From Lachnospiraceae bacterium (GTDB taxonomy: Bacteria > Bacillota > Clostridia > Lachnospirales > Lachnospiraceae), in assembly GCA_014804445.1 (NCBI GenBank), contig JAAUZU010000012.1, forward strand, positions 173,317 to 237,316: a DNA stretch of 64,000 nt, read 5' to 3'. Shown here one piece after another: positions 10,201 through 19,104 of this stretch. Below the pieces are notes generated by a model. It was not told the origin of the DNA, made no database searches, and worked only from the letters and a program-made list of their open reading frames with translations. Both the position numbers and the translations under genes were made by a program. Positions within the stretch are counted from its first letter, which is position 1. Each line of letters begins with the position of its first letter.

Positions 10201-11823
10201 GATTTTAGCCGGCACTTCTACTTCCGTCACAGTGCCATCTATGGCAAAGAACAGCAGTTCCTGCAAGCTGTTTACCTGATAGGTCAATCTTGCTATTTCA
10301 TTTCCCGAAGCATCCTTTTCCTTCGTAATAATTTCATATAAATCTTTTCCGGCATACTTAAATGCAATGGCATTTTCCTTCGTGAAATCATGGGTTCCTG
10401 ATGTTTCCTCTGATTCAAAATAGAAATCTGTATGCACCTCACTTATGAATTTCTCTGCCGTATAGTCTGTCGCAGCATCGCCATTATCTGCTTCCAGCTT
10501 TGTCTGGAAACTCTCCACCATAACATGCTTCAGGTTTCTGCAGTTCTGGAAATTATTCAAATGAATCGTATTGTTGCCAATGGAACTCGGCAAAGTAAGT
10601 TCCTCTAAAGAGGTGCAGTTGGCAAACACATAATATCCAAACTCCGAGAGACTTCCCACGGTGTCTGCCGCTCCGGACAGAGACACACTTTTCAGCGCAG
10701 TACAGCCGTCAAAAGCATGGTCAAAGATTCTGGTCACACCGGTCGTCAGACTGAAGCTGGAAAGGGATTCGCACTCCGCAAATGCATAATCTGATATATA
10801 TGTCAATCTGCTGATGCCATAGGAAGAATTACCGCCAAATCCTACTTGCTGCAGATTTCGACACTTTTGAAACGCATTTTTTCCTATTTCTACCAAACTG
10901 TTACTAAGCACAATTTCCCTAAGCTCTGTACAATTATAGAAAGCGTAATTGCCGATGCCTATCAGATTTCCTCCCACTATCAGCCTTCTGATATTGGTCT
11001 GGTTAGCAAACACACCCATATCCGGGTTATTATTCAGGTAGTGCGTACCACCGGATACCGTTCTTGTCAGGACGTTGGAAGAACTGCTGTTCTGCGCTAT
11101 CAGCCATTCCTGCTGAACGCCTGAACCTCCGGTGTTCAAATTTGTTGTCACAGACTGATTGCCGATATATACGACCGGAATTCCTTTAATCCACTGTTCA
11201 TTCGAAGTCGTCGTCTGTATATATTTGTCGCCACTCTTATAGTAAAATTCATCTTCTTTTAAATTTTCCCAGTTAGCTCTGTCGCCATAGGTACAGGGAG
11301 AATATGCCCCGGCTACCCTTTCTCCGGTATCATTGCCGGAAACATCAAGCACAGGGTCCCATCTTGACACATAGTATAGCGGTTCAAAATTTCTTCCTAC
11401 CGCCACATGGCTCTGGTCGGAATCTCCGAGGTTTTCATTATACAAAGCATAGGCGTCCACCGTATCCGGTATTGTAAGCGTCGCATCTGCCAACGCTCCT
11501 GTTATCCTGTATCCCAAAATAACCGCTACCCATGTACTGGTACCTGCATTCACAAATGCCCACACAAAAGTTGCGTTGTCCTCATAATATGTATATATTT
11601 TATCGTAATCGGAAGGCACTGTGGGAATTTCACTTGTACTATTAATGCCATTGTGAAAAATTTCATCATTCCATGTGAATTTTTCTGTGGCAGTTGCCGC
11701 CCTTGCTTCCGGCACCGGTATCGCCGCCACTAAAAGCGCTGTTATCAGGCAGATAGAACCCAATGTCCTTCTAATCCTTCTTCTCAGTCTGAGATTTTTT
11801 TTCTTTGCTTCTTTTTTCGCCAT
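7219..11823 (-). CDS. Very large secreted BspA-type LRR protein with InlB-like B repeats and Pro/Asn/Gly linker
   Basis: 1534 aa; signal peptide; many LRR_5 units; KEFVRWLGNYTNIHADTTVYASYR and YTFVGWRPAITNIQSDTKTYAQYERG; (NPN)n/(GN)n linker; C-term SSPKTGD-hydrophobic-KKDKTGKK. Confidence 0.88.
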   Translation of the reverse strand: MAKKEAKKKNLRLRRRIRRTLGSICLITALLVAAIPVPEARAATATEKFTWNDEIFHNGINSTSEIPTVPSDYDKIYTYYEDNATFVWAFVNAGTSTWVAVILGYRITGALADATLTIPDTVDAYALYNENLGDSDQSHVAVGRNFEPLYYVSRWDPVLDVSGNDTGERVAGAYSPCTYGDRANWENLKEDEFYYKSGDKYIQTTTSNEQWIKGIPVVYIGNQSVTTNLNTGGSGVQQEWLIAQNSSSSNVLTRTVSGGTHYLNNNPDMGVFANQTNIRRLIVGGNLIGIGNYAFYNCTELREIVLSNSLVEIGKNAFQKCRNLQQVGFGGNSSYGISRLTYISDYAFAECESLSSFSLTTGVTRIFDHAFDGCTALKSVSLSGAADTVGSLSEFGYYVFANCTSLEELTLPSSIGNNTIHLNNFQNCRNLKHVMVESFQTKLEADNGDAATDYTAEKFISEVHTDFYFESEETSGTHDFTKENAIAFKYAGKDLYEIITKEKDASGNEIARLTYQVNSLQELLFFAIDGTVTEVEVPAKIGPFGIAYIESGCFSGVCTLKKITIPATVTQIRSDAFKGCHNLEAVIFADATRITSIGPGAFATQVASEHRHCPNENTYLTNTPVLSFTGAVGDNVVFNYAMNKDSNINAGAQPLTYITYYSGWPSNLEIKYVPEDLQTKEGKATLVDYPRYVELTKYTQAKYPYLTAEQADAAANAKTDYENYLAGGAMPKTDEWDLINASLNPQIPVGVKAIQTGLFSGVTGVQDADGNYKVESVSGQSPDLKIQSVTFADIEEYEPYTFSGCVKLNAINITGGTAKIDDYAFAYAFDVTTSGNDGTGSQSALTTFNMQGGGGSIGNYAFCNNKDLKYVTISPEVSELGIRPFRACTSLQDVDFSGGPYFTTGQSIIYGLKDGNRDVLVECLESRGGLESSTPNAISPTEVAGITSIMEEAFMDCVDVTSADLTTTYISGIPENAFKNTKRLNDVELPTSCRYIRSGAFSDSYVSKVSIPDSVTNIAEAAFNTYTTPNSNGTCSRITFYCNEGSTAADYAAERGHGNIQREDWDGVDNTVYKVYFMDDEDNIIEVQEVIVGHDATPPTPPAKEGKEFVRWLGNYTNIHADTTVYASYRNIDSDETKYLVEFFDYTSDEKPIQTYLVSPGEDAPAIVPPAREGYTFVGWRPAITNIQSDTKTYAQYERGTSSDPNDPNNPNNPNNPNNPNGGNGNGNGNGNGDGTVSGNGTATLYTLTVRNGSGSGSYAAGATVIIIANNPAASQRFSKWTTDNTAVKFASSEVSATTIVMPAENVTVTANFVAGSSNGSGGGSGTGNGSSASGGNANNNKTGSTVVIDKYGLSNTGVVSVTIKGSSDNFVVKITEDQQATDAVLRALIEEYGSLDNIKYFPMDISLYDSTGKTKITDTSGLKIEITLPLPDSLITYGGNNMVAGVVNDKLDKLSPKFTTIDGVACVTFTAEHFSPYVIYVKTDSLQSNGVADSSPKTGDIHPKWFAVVALCCISVVLFVKKDKTGKKVLVKA
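8125..8215. repeat. Short tandem coding repeats for (DPN/NPN)n and (GN)n linker
   Basis: Repeated ggattattcgggttgttc units and ccattgccgtttcc units, encoding DPNDPNNPNNPNNPNNPNGGNGNGNGNGNGDG. Confidence 0.85.
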
Positions 11824-11859
11824 GTTGCATCTCCTTTATCCGATATTTACGCCCGCGTT

Positions 11860-13101
11860 CTATTTTACTTTTTTCGCTACAACCACAAAACGGCCGTAAT
11901 CCGTATAATAATCACATGTAGACAATGTGAGCAGTTCGTCGCCGTATTCAGCGGTCACACCGGTATCATACAATGACATTTCTGCCATTTCCCGCATGTA
12001 AGAATTGAACTCGGTTTCCGAAGCCGCATTGATAAACTGATAATACTTAAAAACAATTTCACTCTCTTCATATACCTTGGAGCGAAATACAAACATAACC
12101 TCGTATGTGCCTCTTTCATATATGGTATCAAACTGTATCAGCTTGTGTTCCTCATAAAAGCTCTCCGAACTGTACTTATTGAGCTGCCCGAACATGCGCC
12201 CGCTTCTCATATGATGCCCATATAGAATGAGATTGGTGCTCCTCGGCAGTATGCTGCAGTCCGCATCCAAAAAAATACTGCCGTTCCTGTCCTGTTCCTG
12301 GTCAAAATTGTGATCTATATAGTAATCATTGTTGCTCGTCTGCAAAACAGGGTAATCTATATATGTATCGTCAATTTTAACCCATCCGATTAGTTTTTGG
12401 TTCAAACTGTAGAGCATTTTATATTCTTCCAGAATATCGGGAACCACAATCTCCTGATTGTCGTAGTGAATCACCACCGTTTCCGGCGTTACCTCTATTT
12501 CCGTCTCCATGCCCTTGAGCTTTTGCTGTCTGCCTGCATAAGCGTCCAGCCGCCTTACCTGATAATAGTATATGCCCAGATAGAGAAAACAGCCTGCCGC
12601 CACGCACATACATGCGGATATCAAAATCCGCCGTATCCACTCGCGCTTTTTTAGTTCCTTGACAATGAACTTGCGCATATCCTCGTCATAATCTTCCAAA
12701 CTGGTATTTTTTTTGCCGGCTGTGCCTGTTGCTCTTTTTCCTGCCGCACTTTCTGCTTTTCTTTTCCGGTTTCCGGTTTTTCCTTTGAGGGAACTGCTCT
12801 TACCATCTGCCTCTGCCTGTTTTCTTGCGTAAGCTTCCTCCGTTTCCTCCTTAAAGTCCTGTCCCAATATGGTCCGAAAACGGTATTTGCCGCTTTTTAA
12901 ATCCTCTAAAAGCTGTTTTACTCCTTCTTCCCCATCCAAATCGTATCTTTTTTTAATACTCTCTATATATGCGGCGTCCTTCTGCGCCGCCTGATAATCG
13001 GCTTCGGTTCGAAACTGCCGCCCCAAAACCGTGCGCACTTTCGCTTCCATATCCACACCATCCGTCTGCTTTACATAATACTCCTGATTTTCTTCATACA
13101 T
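11860..13101 (-). CDS. Class B sortase with long cytoplasmic N-terminal extension
   Basis: Catalytic motifs LILYGHHM, LLTLSTCDYYTDYGRFVVVAKK; one TM helix near residue 165; about 160-aa charged N-terminus. Confidence 0.88.
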   Translation of the reverse strand: MYEENQEYYVKQTDGVDMEAKVRTVLGRQFRTEADYQAAQKDAAYIESIKKRYDLDGEEGVKQLLEDLKSGKYRFRTILGQDFKEETEEAYARKQAEADGKSSSLKGKTGNRKRKAESAAGKRATGTAGKKNTSLEDYDEDMRKFIVKELKKREWIRRILISACMCVAAGCFLYLGIYYYQVRRLDAYAGRQQKLKGMETEIEVTPETVVIHYDNQEIVVPDILEEYKMLYSLNQKLIGWVKIDDTYIDYPVLQTSNNDYYIDHNFDQEQDRNGSIFLDADCSILPRSTNLILYGHHMRSGRMFGQLNKYSSESFYEEHKLIQFDTIYERGTYEVMFVFRSKVYEESEIVFKYYQFINAASETEFNSYMREMAEMSLYDTGVTAEYGDELLTLSTCDYYTDYGRFVVVAKKVK

Positions 13102-13205
13102 ACTTATTTTACTATATCTTGAAATTTATGCAAGTCTTTTCCTATAGTTTGTGCATGAAAATTTTTCCGTGAAAATTTTCCGGGAATTTTTTCATCAAAG
13201 TGGAA

Positions 13206-13233
13206 ACGTTGACATGCATACCCACATAAGATA
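13206..13233 (+). promoter_or_regulatory. Possible sigma-K-like promoter for the Cys-rich small protein (a weaker sigma-A reading also exists)
   Basis: AC (13206-13207), 17 nt, CATAAGATA (13225-13233), matching AC-N16/17-CATANNNTA; alternative TTGACA (13209-13214), 17 nt, TAAACC. Confidence 0.4.
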
Positions 13234-13262
13234 AACCATAACAAAACCTGGAGGCATTTAAA

Positions 13263-13523
13263 ATGAGCGATTTAACTGCTGCTAACTGCGGCTGCAACAA
13301 CGGCTGTAACAATGGCTGCGGCACTTCCTTGAACAATCTCTTTGGCAATAGCTGCAACTGGATTTGGATTATCCTGTTATTCTCCTGCTTCGGAGGCGGC
13401 AATACCAGCTTGTTCAACAATGGCGGCTGCGGCTGCAATAATGAAAACAACAGTTGTGAATGGCTGATTTGGATTCTTCTTATTTCCTGCTTATGCGGAA
13501 ATAACAATTCCTGCTGCGGCTAA
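13263..13523 (+). CDS. Small Cys/Asn/Gly-rich protein with two hydrophobic Trp-Ile-Leu segments
   Basis: 86 aa MSDLTAANCGCNNGCNNGCGTSLNNLFGNSCNWIWIILLFSCFGGGN...; RBS CTGGAGG upstream. Confidence 0.75.
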   Translation: MSDLTAANCGCNNGCNNGCGTSLNNLFGNSCNWIWIILLFSCFGGGNTSLFNNGGCGCNNENNSCEWLIWILLISCLCGNNNSCCG

Positions 13524-13628
13524 TCACTAAACTGTTTTGCGGGGCGGGCTCTTTCAGAGCCTGTTCCCGCATACTTACAGACAATTTTTCATATGCTTTA
13601 AAAATACGAGAAACCGGAGAAACTATGC

Positions 13629-14072
13629 ATGGACAGGGATGGCAGGGAACAGCCTGATAAAATACAGGCTTTTGATACACTTTTTACCAACAACCACATT
13701 CAAATGTACAAAATCCTTCTCCCCTATTTAGACCCCTCCCTGCAGAAGCAGTTTGCCGTCTACATCAAGTACATGGAATTTCAATATACACTTACTTATT
13801 TCAAGCTGCATCCCCACGCGTCAATGCCAAGGGAGACGCAGCCTGACGCAGCGGCAATGTGCAGTGAGCTTGCCCCATTTTGCTCCTCTTCGGAAAAAGC
13901 ACAGCTTGAGAAAATTGCGGAATTGTTTGCCGGCATAAAGAATGCAAAAGAAATGATGGAAACCATAAACATGATGAAAGAGCTGTTTCCGGACGGCTTC
14001 TCCTTCGGCGAGGACAATGATAATGCTTCCGCCCCCGACATCATGCAGATGTTCCAGATGTTTAACAAATAA
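13629..14072 (+). CDS. Hypothetical protein (147 aa, predicted helical)
   Basis: Intact ORF between two small co-oriented genes; coding-like composition; GGAG upstream. Confidence 0.65.
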   Translation: MDRDGREQPDKIQAFDTLFTNNHIQMYKILLPYLDPSLQKQFAVYIKYMEFQYTLTYFKLHPHASMPRETQPDAAAMCSELAPFCSSSEKAQLEKIAELFAGIKNAKEMMETINMMKELFPDGFSFGEDNDNASAPDIMQMFQMFNK

Positions 14073-14103
14073 CTCCTGACCATGCAGAAAGGTATGATAC
14101 GCA

Positions 14104-14379
14104 ATGGAAAACAAACCCGAATGGATGAACGACCCTCTCGTCAAAAATATAGAGGAAAAAAAGCTGGAATTTTTGAATGATCTGGTTGTGGGCGGCAGGG
14201 GAAAAAGCCAAAAAGAAGCCATGCCCTATATGATGCTGAAGATGAAACAGGCCAAAGCCGACAATATCAGTTTTTCTTCCTCCGATATTGCCGCTGTGGT
14301 GACGGCAATCAAAAATCACAGCACGCCGGAAGAACTTGCACAGATTGATAAAATCATGAAGCAGGCACCAAAGCAGTAA
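14104..14379 (+). CDS. Hypothetical protein (91 aa, soluble, helical)
   Basis: MENKPEWMNDPLVKNIEEKKLEFLNDLVVGGRGKSQKEAMPYMMLKMKQAKADNISFSSSDIAAVVTAIKNHSTPEELAQIDKIMKQAPKQ, directly followed by a terminator. Confidence 0.7.
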   Translation: MENKPEWMNDPLVKNIEEKKLEFLNDLVVGGRGKSQKEAMPYMMLKMKQAKADNISFSSSDIAAVVTAIKNHSTPEELAQIDKIMKQAPKQ

Positions 14380-14418
14380 CGCGCAGCATATCATTTCTAC
14401 AGCAGAACATACACAGAC

Positions 14419-14460
14419 AAAAATGTCAGGGCAGGATTGTTATCCTAACCTGACATTTTT
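14419..14460. terminator. Bidirectional intrinsic terminator between convergent genes
   Basis: AAAAATGTCAGG ... CCTGACATTTTT. Confidence 0.85.
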
Positions 14461-14471
14461 CTTTTCCGTGA

Positions 14472-16895
14472 TTACGGCTTTACCACAATATTTACAATCC
14501 TGCCCGGCACATAAATTTCTTTTACCACTGTCCCTGCAAGCTTTGCACCCAAAGCCTCCTTTGCCATTGCAATCACCTTGTCTTTTTCCTCGTCCTTTGC
14601 AATGCATACGGTGGCTTTTGTCTTGCCGTTAATCTGTACCGCTACTTCCACTGTGGACTCCACTGTTTTCGCCTCGTCATATTCCGGCCATGCCGTCTGA
14701 TACAGCCTGCCTGAAAATCCGGTAAGCTGCCAAAGTTCCTCTGTGATATGCGGTGCAACCGGATTTAAGAGGGTAAGCAGGGTCTTAAACTCGCCCTTCG
14801 TCACAGCGTTCTTTTTGTAAAATTCATTAATCAGCGCCATCATCGCTGCAATCGCCGTATTATACTTCAGATTCTCAAAATCAGAGCTGACCTTTTTGAT
14901 CGTCTGATGCATTTTCGTTTCCATATCGGCAGAATAGCCTTCTTCTTCCGTCAGAATGTCCTGCAGCTTCCACACGCGCTCCAAAAACCTGCGGCAGCCC
15001 TTCACACCATCCTCCGACCAGGAGGCACTTAAATCAAATGCGCCGATAAACATTTCATAGGTTCTCAAGGTATCGGCTCCATACTCCCGCACAATATCAT
15101 CGGGATTCACCACATTGCCGCGGGATTTGCTCATCTTCTCACCGTTTGAGCCTAAAATCATGCCATGGGAAGTTCTCTTCTGATACGGCTCCGGACAGGG
15201 CACTACCTCTTTGTCATATAAAAACCTGTGCCAGAATCTGGAATACAAAAGGTGCAGCGTGGTATGCTCCATACCGCCGTTATACCAGTCAACCGGAAGC
15301 CAGTACTTCAATGCTTCAGGGCTTGCCAGCGCCTTATCGTTGTGCGGATCCGTATAGCGCAGGAAGTACCAGGAGGAACCGGCCCACTGCGGCATGGTAT
15401 CCGTCTCTCTCATGGCAGGACCGCCACAGGAAGGACAAGTCGTCTTTACCCAGTCCGTCATATGGGCAAGGGGGGACTCTCCATTGTCCGTCGGCATATA
15501 ACTCTCCACCTCCGGCAGCTCTAAGGGAAGCTCGCTCTCCGGAAGCGCCACATAACCGCACTTATCACATTTTACAATGGGAATCGGCTCTCCCCAGTAA
15601 CGCTGCCTGGAAAATACCCAGTCACGCAGCTTAAAGTTGGTCTTTTCATGGCCAATGCCCTTTTCCGTCAAAAACGCCGTAATCTTTTTCTTTGCCTCTG
15701 CAACAGAAAGTCCATTTAAGAAATCGGAGTTGACCAGCGTTCCGGTTGCCACATCGGAGAACACTGCCTCCTCCACAGGCACGGGGCTTCCTGCAACCAC
15801 CTCGATAATCGGCATGTTAAACTTCTTTGCAAATTCCCAGTCTCTCTCGTCATGCGCCGGAACCGCCATAATTGCGCCCGTTCCGTAAGTCATCAGTACG
15901 TAGTCCGATATCCACACAGGGATTTCCTTTCCATTGACGGGATTCACTGCCGTCAGACCGTCCAGCATAACGCCGGTCTTGTCCTTCGCCATCTCCGTGC
16001 GCTCAAAATCCGACTTTCTTGCCGCCATCTCGCGATACTCCGTCACTGCGTCCCAGTTCTGAATATCCTCTTTATATTTATCAATAAAAGGATGCTCCGG
16101 ACTCATTACCATATAGGTAACGCCGAATAAGGTATCCGGTCTGGTCGTATAGACCGTAAGCTTGTCTTCCTTCCCTTTTAAAATGAAATCTACTTCCGCA
16201 CCGGTTGATTTGCCAATCCAGTTTTTCTGGGATACCTTGACCCGTTCAATATAGTCCACGGTATCCAGTCCCTCTAAGAGCTTATCCGCATATGCCGTAA
16301 TTTTCAGCATCCACTGACTCTTTACCTTGCGGACAACCTCCGCACCACAGCGTTCGCAGACGCCGTTTACCACCTCTTCGTTGGCAAGACCAACCTTACA
16401 GGAGGTACACCAGTTGATTGGCATCTCCGTCTTGTATGCCAGACCTGCGTGAAACAGCTTTAAGAAAATCCACTGTGTCCATTTATAGTAATCCACATCC
16501 GTGGTGTTGACTTCCCTGTCCCAATCAAAGGAATAACCGAGCGCCTTTAACTGATTTTTGAAGCGCTCCACATTGTTTTTGGTCACAATTCTGGGGTGAA
16601 TGTGGTTTTTAATCGCATAATTTTCCGTGGGCAGTCCGAATGCATCCCAGCCCATGGGATACAGCACATTATACCCCTGCATTCTCCTTTTTCTTGCCAC
16701 AATATCAAGCGCCGTGTAAGGACGCGGATGCCCTACATGAAGCCCCTGTCCCGAAGGATACGGAAACTCAACCAATGCATAATATTTGGGTTTGGAATAG
16801 TCTTCTGAAGTGGCAAACGCCTTTTCAGCATCCCATACGCCCTGCCATTTTGTCTCTACTTCTCTGTGATTGTACAATACTGCCATCTTTACCAT
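14472..16895 (-). CDS. leuS: Leucyl-tRNA synthetase
   Basis: 807 aa; HIGH-type [33 protein letters not shown], editing-domain and zinc-finger motifs. Confidence 0.97.
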   Translation of the reverse strand: MVKMAVLYNHREVETKWQGVWDAEKAFATSEDYSKPKYYALVEFPYPSGQGLHVGHPRPYTALDIVARKRRMQGYNVLYPMGWDAFGLPTENYAIKNHIHPRIVTKNNVERFKNQLKALGYSFDWDREVNTTDVDYYKWTQWIFLKLFHAGLAYKTEMPINWCTSCKVGLANEEVVNGVCERCGAEVVRKVKSQWMLKITAYADKLLEGLDTVDYIERVKVSQKNWIGKSTGAEVDFILKGKEDKLTVYTTRPDTLFGVTYMVMSPEHPFIDKYKEDIQNWDAVTEYREMAARKSDFERTEMAKDKTGVMLDGLTAVNPVNGKEIPVWISDYVLMTYGTGAIMAVPAHDERDWEFAKKFNMPIIEVVAGSPVPVEEAVFSDVATGTLVNSDFLNGLSVAEAKKKITAFLTEKGIGHEKTNFKLRDWVFSRQRYWGEPIPIVKCDKCGYVALPESELPLELPEVESYMPTDNGESPLAHMTDWVKTTCPSCGGPAMRETDTMPQWAGSSWYFLRYTDPHNDKALASPEALKYWLPVDWYNGGMEHTTLHLLYSRFWHRFLYDKEVVPCPEPYQKRTSHGMILGSNGEKMSKSRGNVVNPDDIVREYGADTLRTYEMFIGAFDLSASWSEDGVKGCRRFLERVWKLQDILTEEEGYSADMETKMHQTIKKVSSDFENLKYNTAIAAMMALINEFYKKNAVTKGEFKTLLTLLNPVAPHITEELWQLTGFSGRLYQTAWPEYDEAKTVESTVEVAVQINGKTKATVCIAKDEEKDKVIAMAKEALGAKLAGTVVKEIYVPGRIVNIVVKP

Positions 16896-17021
16896 GCCTT
16901 TCTATCAGCAGCAGGGAAATTCTGCCTGTCCTGCCGCCATTTTTTCCCGATTATAACTAGGCTAATTGTAAACATTTGTCCCTGCATTGTCAATTACTTT
17001 TTCGGAAGCGGCAGCGCATAT

Positions 17022-17471
17022 TCAGTGCTGCCCCTCTACCACGATCCGCATGCCGTCGTAAAGGGAATCGTCATATACCGCGGCAACATTTTCACTTTCC
17101 GAAAGGCCGCCCGTAATCTTCACCTTTCCTTCCGTTACTCCCGCCGTCTGCACCACCCGCAGCGTTACGACATCATAACTTCCGTAAGGCACCGTCACAT
17201 GTTCCACCACATATACCATATTGTCCCTTACAGCCTCTGCCGGAAGCAGCAAAAACTGCTCTTCCCACATAATCTCTGTTTCCCGCCCGTCAATCGTCCC
17301 CGGAACGGTAACGTATTCGCTGCCCGTCTCTATTGCGGCAAGCTGCACCCTGACTCTGAAAAGAGAATCTATTTTCCGGTGAAAAAAAGTACCAAAAAGC
17401 ATCAATGCAAAAAATACAGCCGTTAATCCAAACAGGATTTTTCTCTTCATCCATCTGCCTCCCTCTGTCAC
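17022..17471 (-). CDS. Hypothetical membrane-anchored protein, last gene of the ABC transporter cluster
   Basis: One N-terminal TM (MKRKILFGLTAVFFALMLFGTFF) then a beta-rich domain; co-directional with the permeases. Confidence 0.6.
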   Translation of the reverse strand: MTEGGRWMKRKILFGLTAVFFALMLFGTFFHRKIDSLFRVRVQLAAIETGSEYVTVPGTIDGRETEIMWEEQFLLLPAEAVRDNMVYVVEHVTVPYGSYDVVTLRVVQTAGVTEGKVKITGGLSESENVAAVYDDSLYDGMRIVVEGQH

Positions 17472-17500
17472 ACAAGCAGTATCCTGCTTTTTCCGCAGGC

Positions 17501-18253
17501 TTACATTTTCAGCATGCCAAGACCGTCTGCCAGTTCTTCTTCATAAAACCCGTACAGGAAAAGCAGCGGTATCATGCAGACAATTCCGACTGCATAAATG
17601 AGCGGCTCCTCTCCTGCCTGCATGCTGTCTGTAATGATGGACAACGGCTTCAGCTTATCCTGTTTGACATAGTACATGGGCTGTTCAATCATGTTAAAAC
17701 CCTCCGCAAACATAAAGACAAACACGGCTGCTGCACAGGCGCGCATCTGCGGAAACACAACATGAAACAATATCTGAAACAAAGAACCTGTCTCCAGTCT
17801 TGCCGCCTCCCAGTTCTCGTCCGGCATCCCCTCCATATACCTGCACATCAGGTAAATGGCAAAAGGCGAACATATCATGGGCAGAACCAGCGCCCTTCTG
17901 GTATCTAAAAGACCCAAATCCCTCAGTCCGATATAATTCGGTAAAAGTGTCGTCTGCAAAGGCATCAGCATAAGAAGAAGCAACAGAAAAGAAATTGCTT
18001 TTCCATGTCTGAATCCGCCTTTGGTCAGCCCAAAAGCAGCAAGCAGGGACAAAAGGGAAGCACCCGCTCCAATCCCCGCCGCATACAGAAGGGAATTCCA
18101 AAACTTGGGATAGAACCAGAATTTTTCAATTAAAAGAAGATAAAAATCACCCGGCGCCGCCTTACGCACCATAAAAACCACCGGCAGGAGCAGGACGCCC
18201 GATACCATAAGCAACAACATAACCGCAATGATTTTCCCGAACTGCTTTTTCAT
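17501..18253 (-). CDS. Carbohydrate-type ABC transporter permease (MalG-like)
   Basis: MKKQFGKIIAVMLLLMVSG...; EAA loop YMEGMPDENWEAARLETGSLFQILFHVVFPQMR. Confidence 0.87.
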   Translation of the reverse strand: MKKQFGKIIAVMLLLMVSGVLLLPVVFMVRKAAPGDFYLLLIEKFWFYPKFWNSLLYAAGIGAGASLLSLLAAFGLTKGGFRHGKAISFLLLLLMLMPLQTTLLPNYIGLRDLGLLDTRRALVLPMICSPFAIYLMCRYMEGMPDENWEAARLETGSLFQILFHVVFPQMRACAAAVFVFMFAEGFNMIEQPMYYVKQDKLKPLSIITDSMQAGEEPLIYAVGIVCMIPLLFLYGFYEEELADGLGMLKM

Positions 18254-18272
18254 GCTTACCCCCTTGTCCGCT

Positions 18273-19067
18273 TCAGCGGTCTCCGCTTCTTTCTTTCCTG
18301 CTTCCCGTACACAGGGCAATAAAAGCCGCCAGCACCAGCGTAATCAGAATCGAACTGACCGCCATGGACTGATAGTTCAGTTTCAGGAACTGGTTGTTCA
18401 TATAATACTGCAGGGTATAGCTGTAATCCGGCGGATAATTGCTTCCATAGTACAGATAACTTTCCCGGAAGGTCCTGAAGCAGTATACCACGCCCAAAAC
18501 CGCAGTAAACCCAATCGGGCGGGCACAGAGCGGCAGGGTTATCCTGCCATGGAGCGCCCAGAAACCGGCGCCGTCCATGCGCGCCGCCTCGTAAAGCTGC
18601 GGCTCCACAGCCGTAAGCGCCGAAGAAACGATGACAATGCCCATACCCAGATATTTCCACAAAAACAAGACATATACCGGCAAAGGGGAATCCACATCCG
18701 CAAACAGCAGCACAAAAGCTGCCACCACGCTGACAGAAGGCAGAAGCAGCGGCAGAATTGTCAGCTTCCGCAAAAAGTTACCAACTGCCCCGCTGCCGCA
18801 GTACAGTATGGACAGCAACACTGCTGCCGCCAGAAAAACCGGCACACAGCAGGCAATCATTTTCAGCGTATTGATACATGCCATCTGAAAATACTTATTT
18901 TTCAAAACATCAATATAATTTGCAAATCCCACAAAACTTTTTTGGTACTGCCCCTTAATAAAAGAATAATAAATCACCTTCAAAAAGGGCAGGAAATAAA
19001 ATACCAGAAGTCCCGCTGCCGCCGGCAGCACGCAAAGCTTTAACTTGAATCCATATTTCCTTTTCAT
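18273..19067 (-). CDS. Carbohydrate-type ABC transporter permease (MalF-like)
   Basis: Multi-TM; EAA-type loop LTAVEPQLYEAARMDGAGFWALHGRITLPLCARP. Confidence 0.87.
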   Translation of the reverse strand: MKRKYGFKLKLCVLPAAAGLLVFYFLPFLKVIYYSFIKGQYQKSFVGFANYIDVLKNKYFQMACINTLKMIACCVPVFLAAAVLLSILYCGSGAVGNFLRKLTILPLLLPSVSVVAAFVLLFADVDSPLPVYVLFLWKYLGMGIVIVSSALTAVEPQLYEAARMDGAGFWALHGRITLPLCARPIGFTAVLGVVYCFRTFRESYLYYGSNYPPDYSYTLQYYMNNQFLKLNYQSMAVSSILITLVLAAFIALCTGSRKERSGDR

Positions 19068-19104
19068 GGCTGCTCCAATCCGTCTTCCCAAACAGGCATT
19101 TCCA

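Noticed and set aside
16896-17021. T-box leader upstream of leuS
   Set aside because: Only about 125 nt to the next gene and no GGGTGG-type T-box core on the minus strand.
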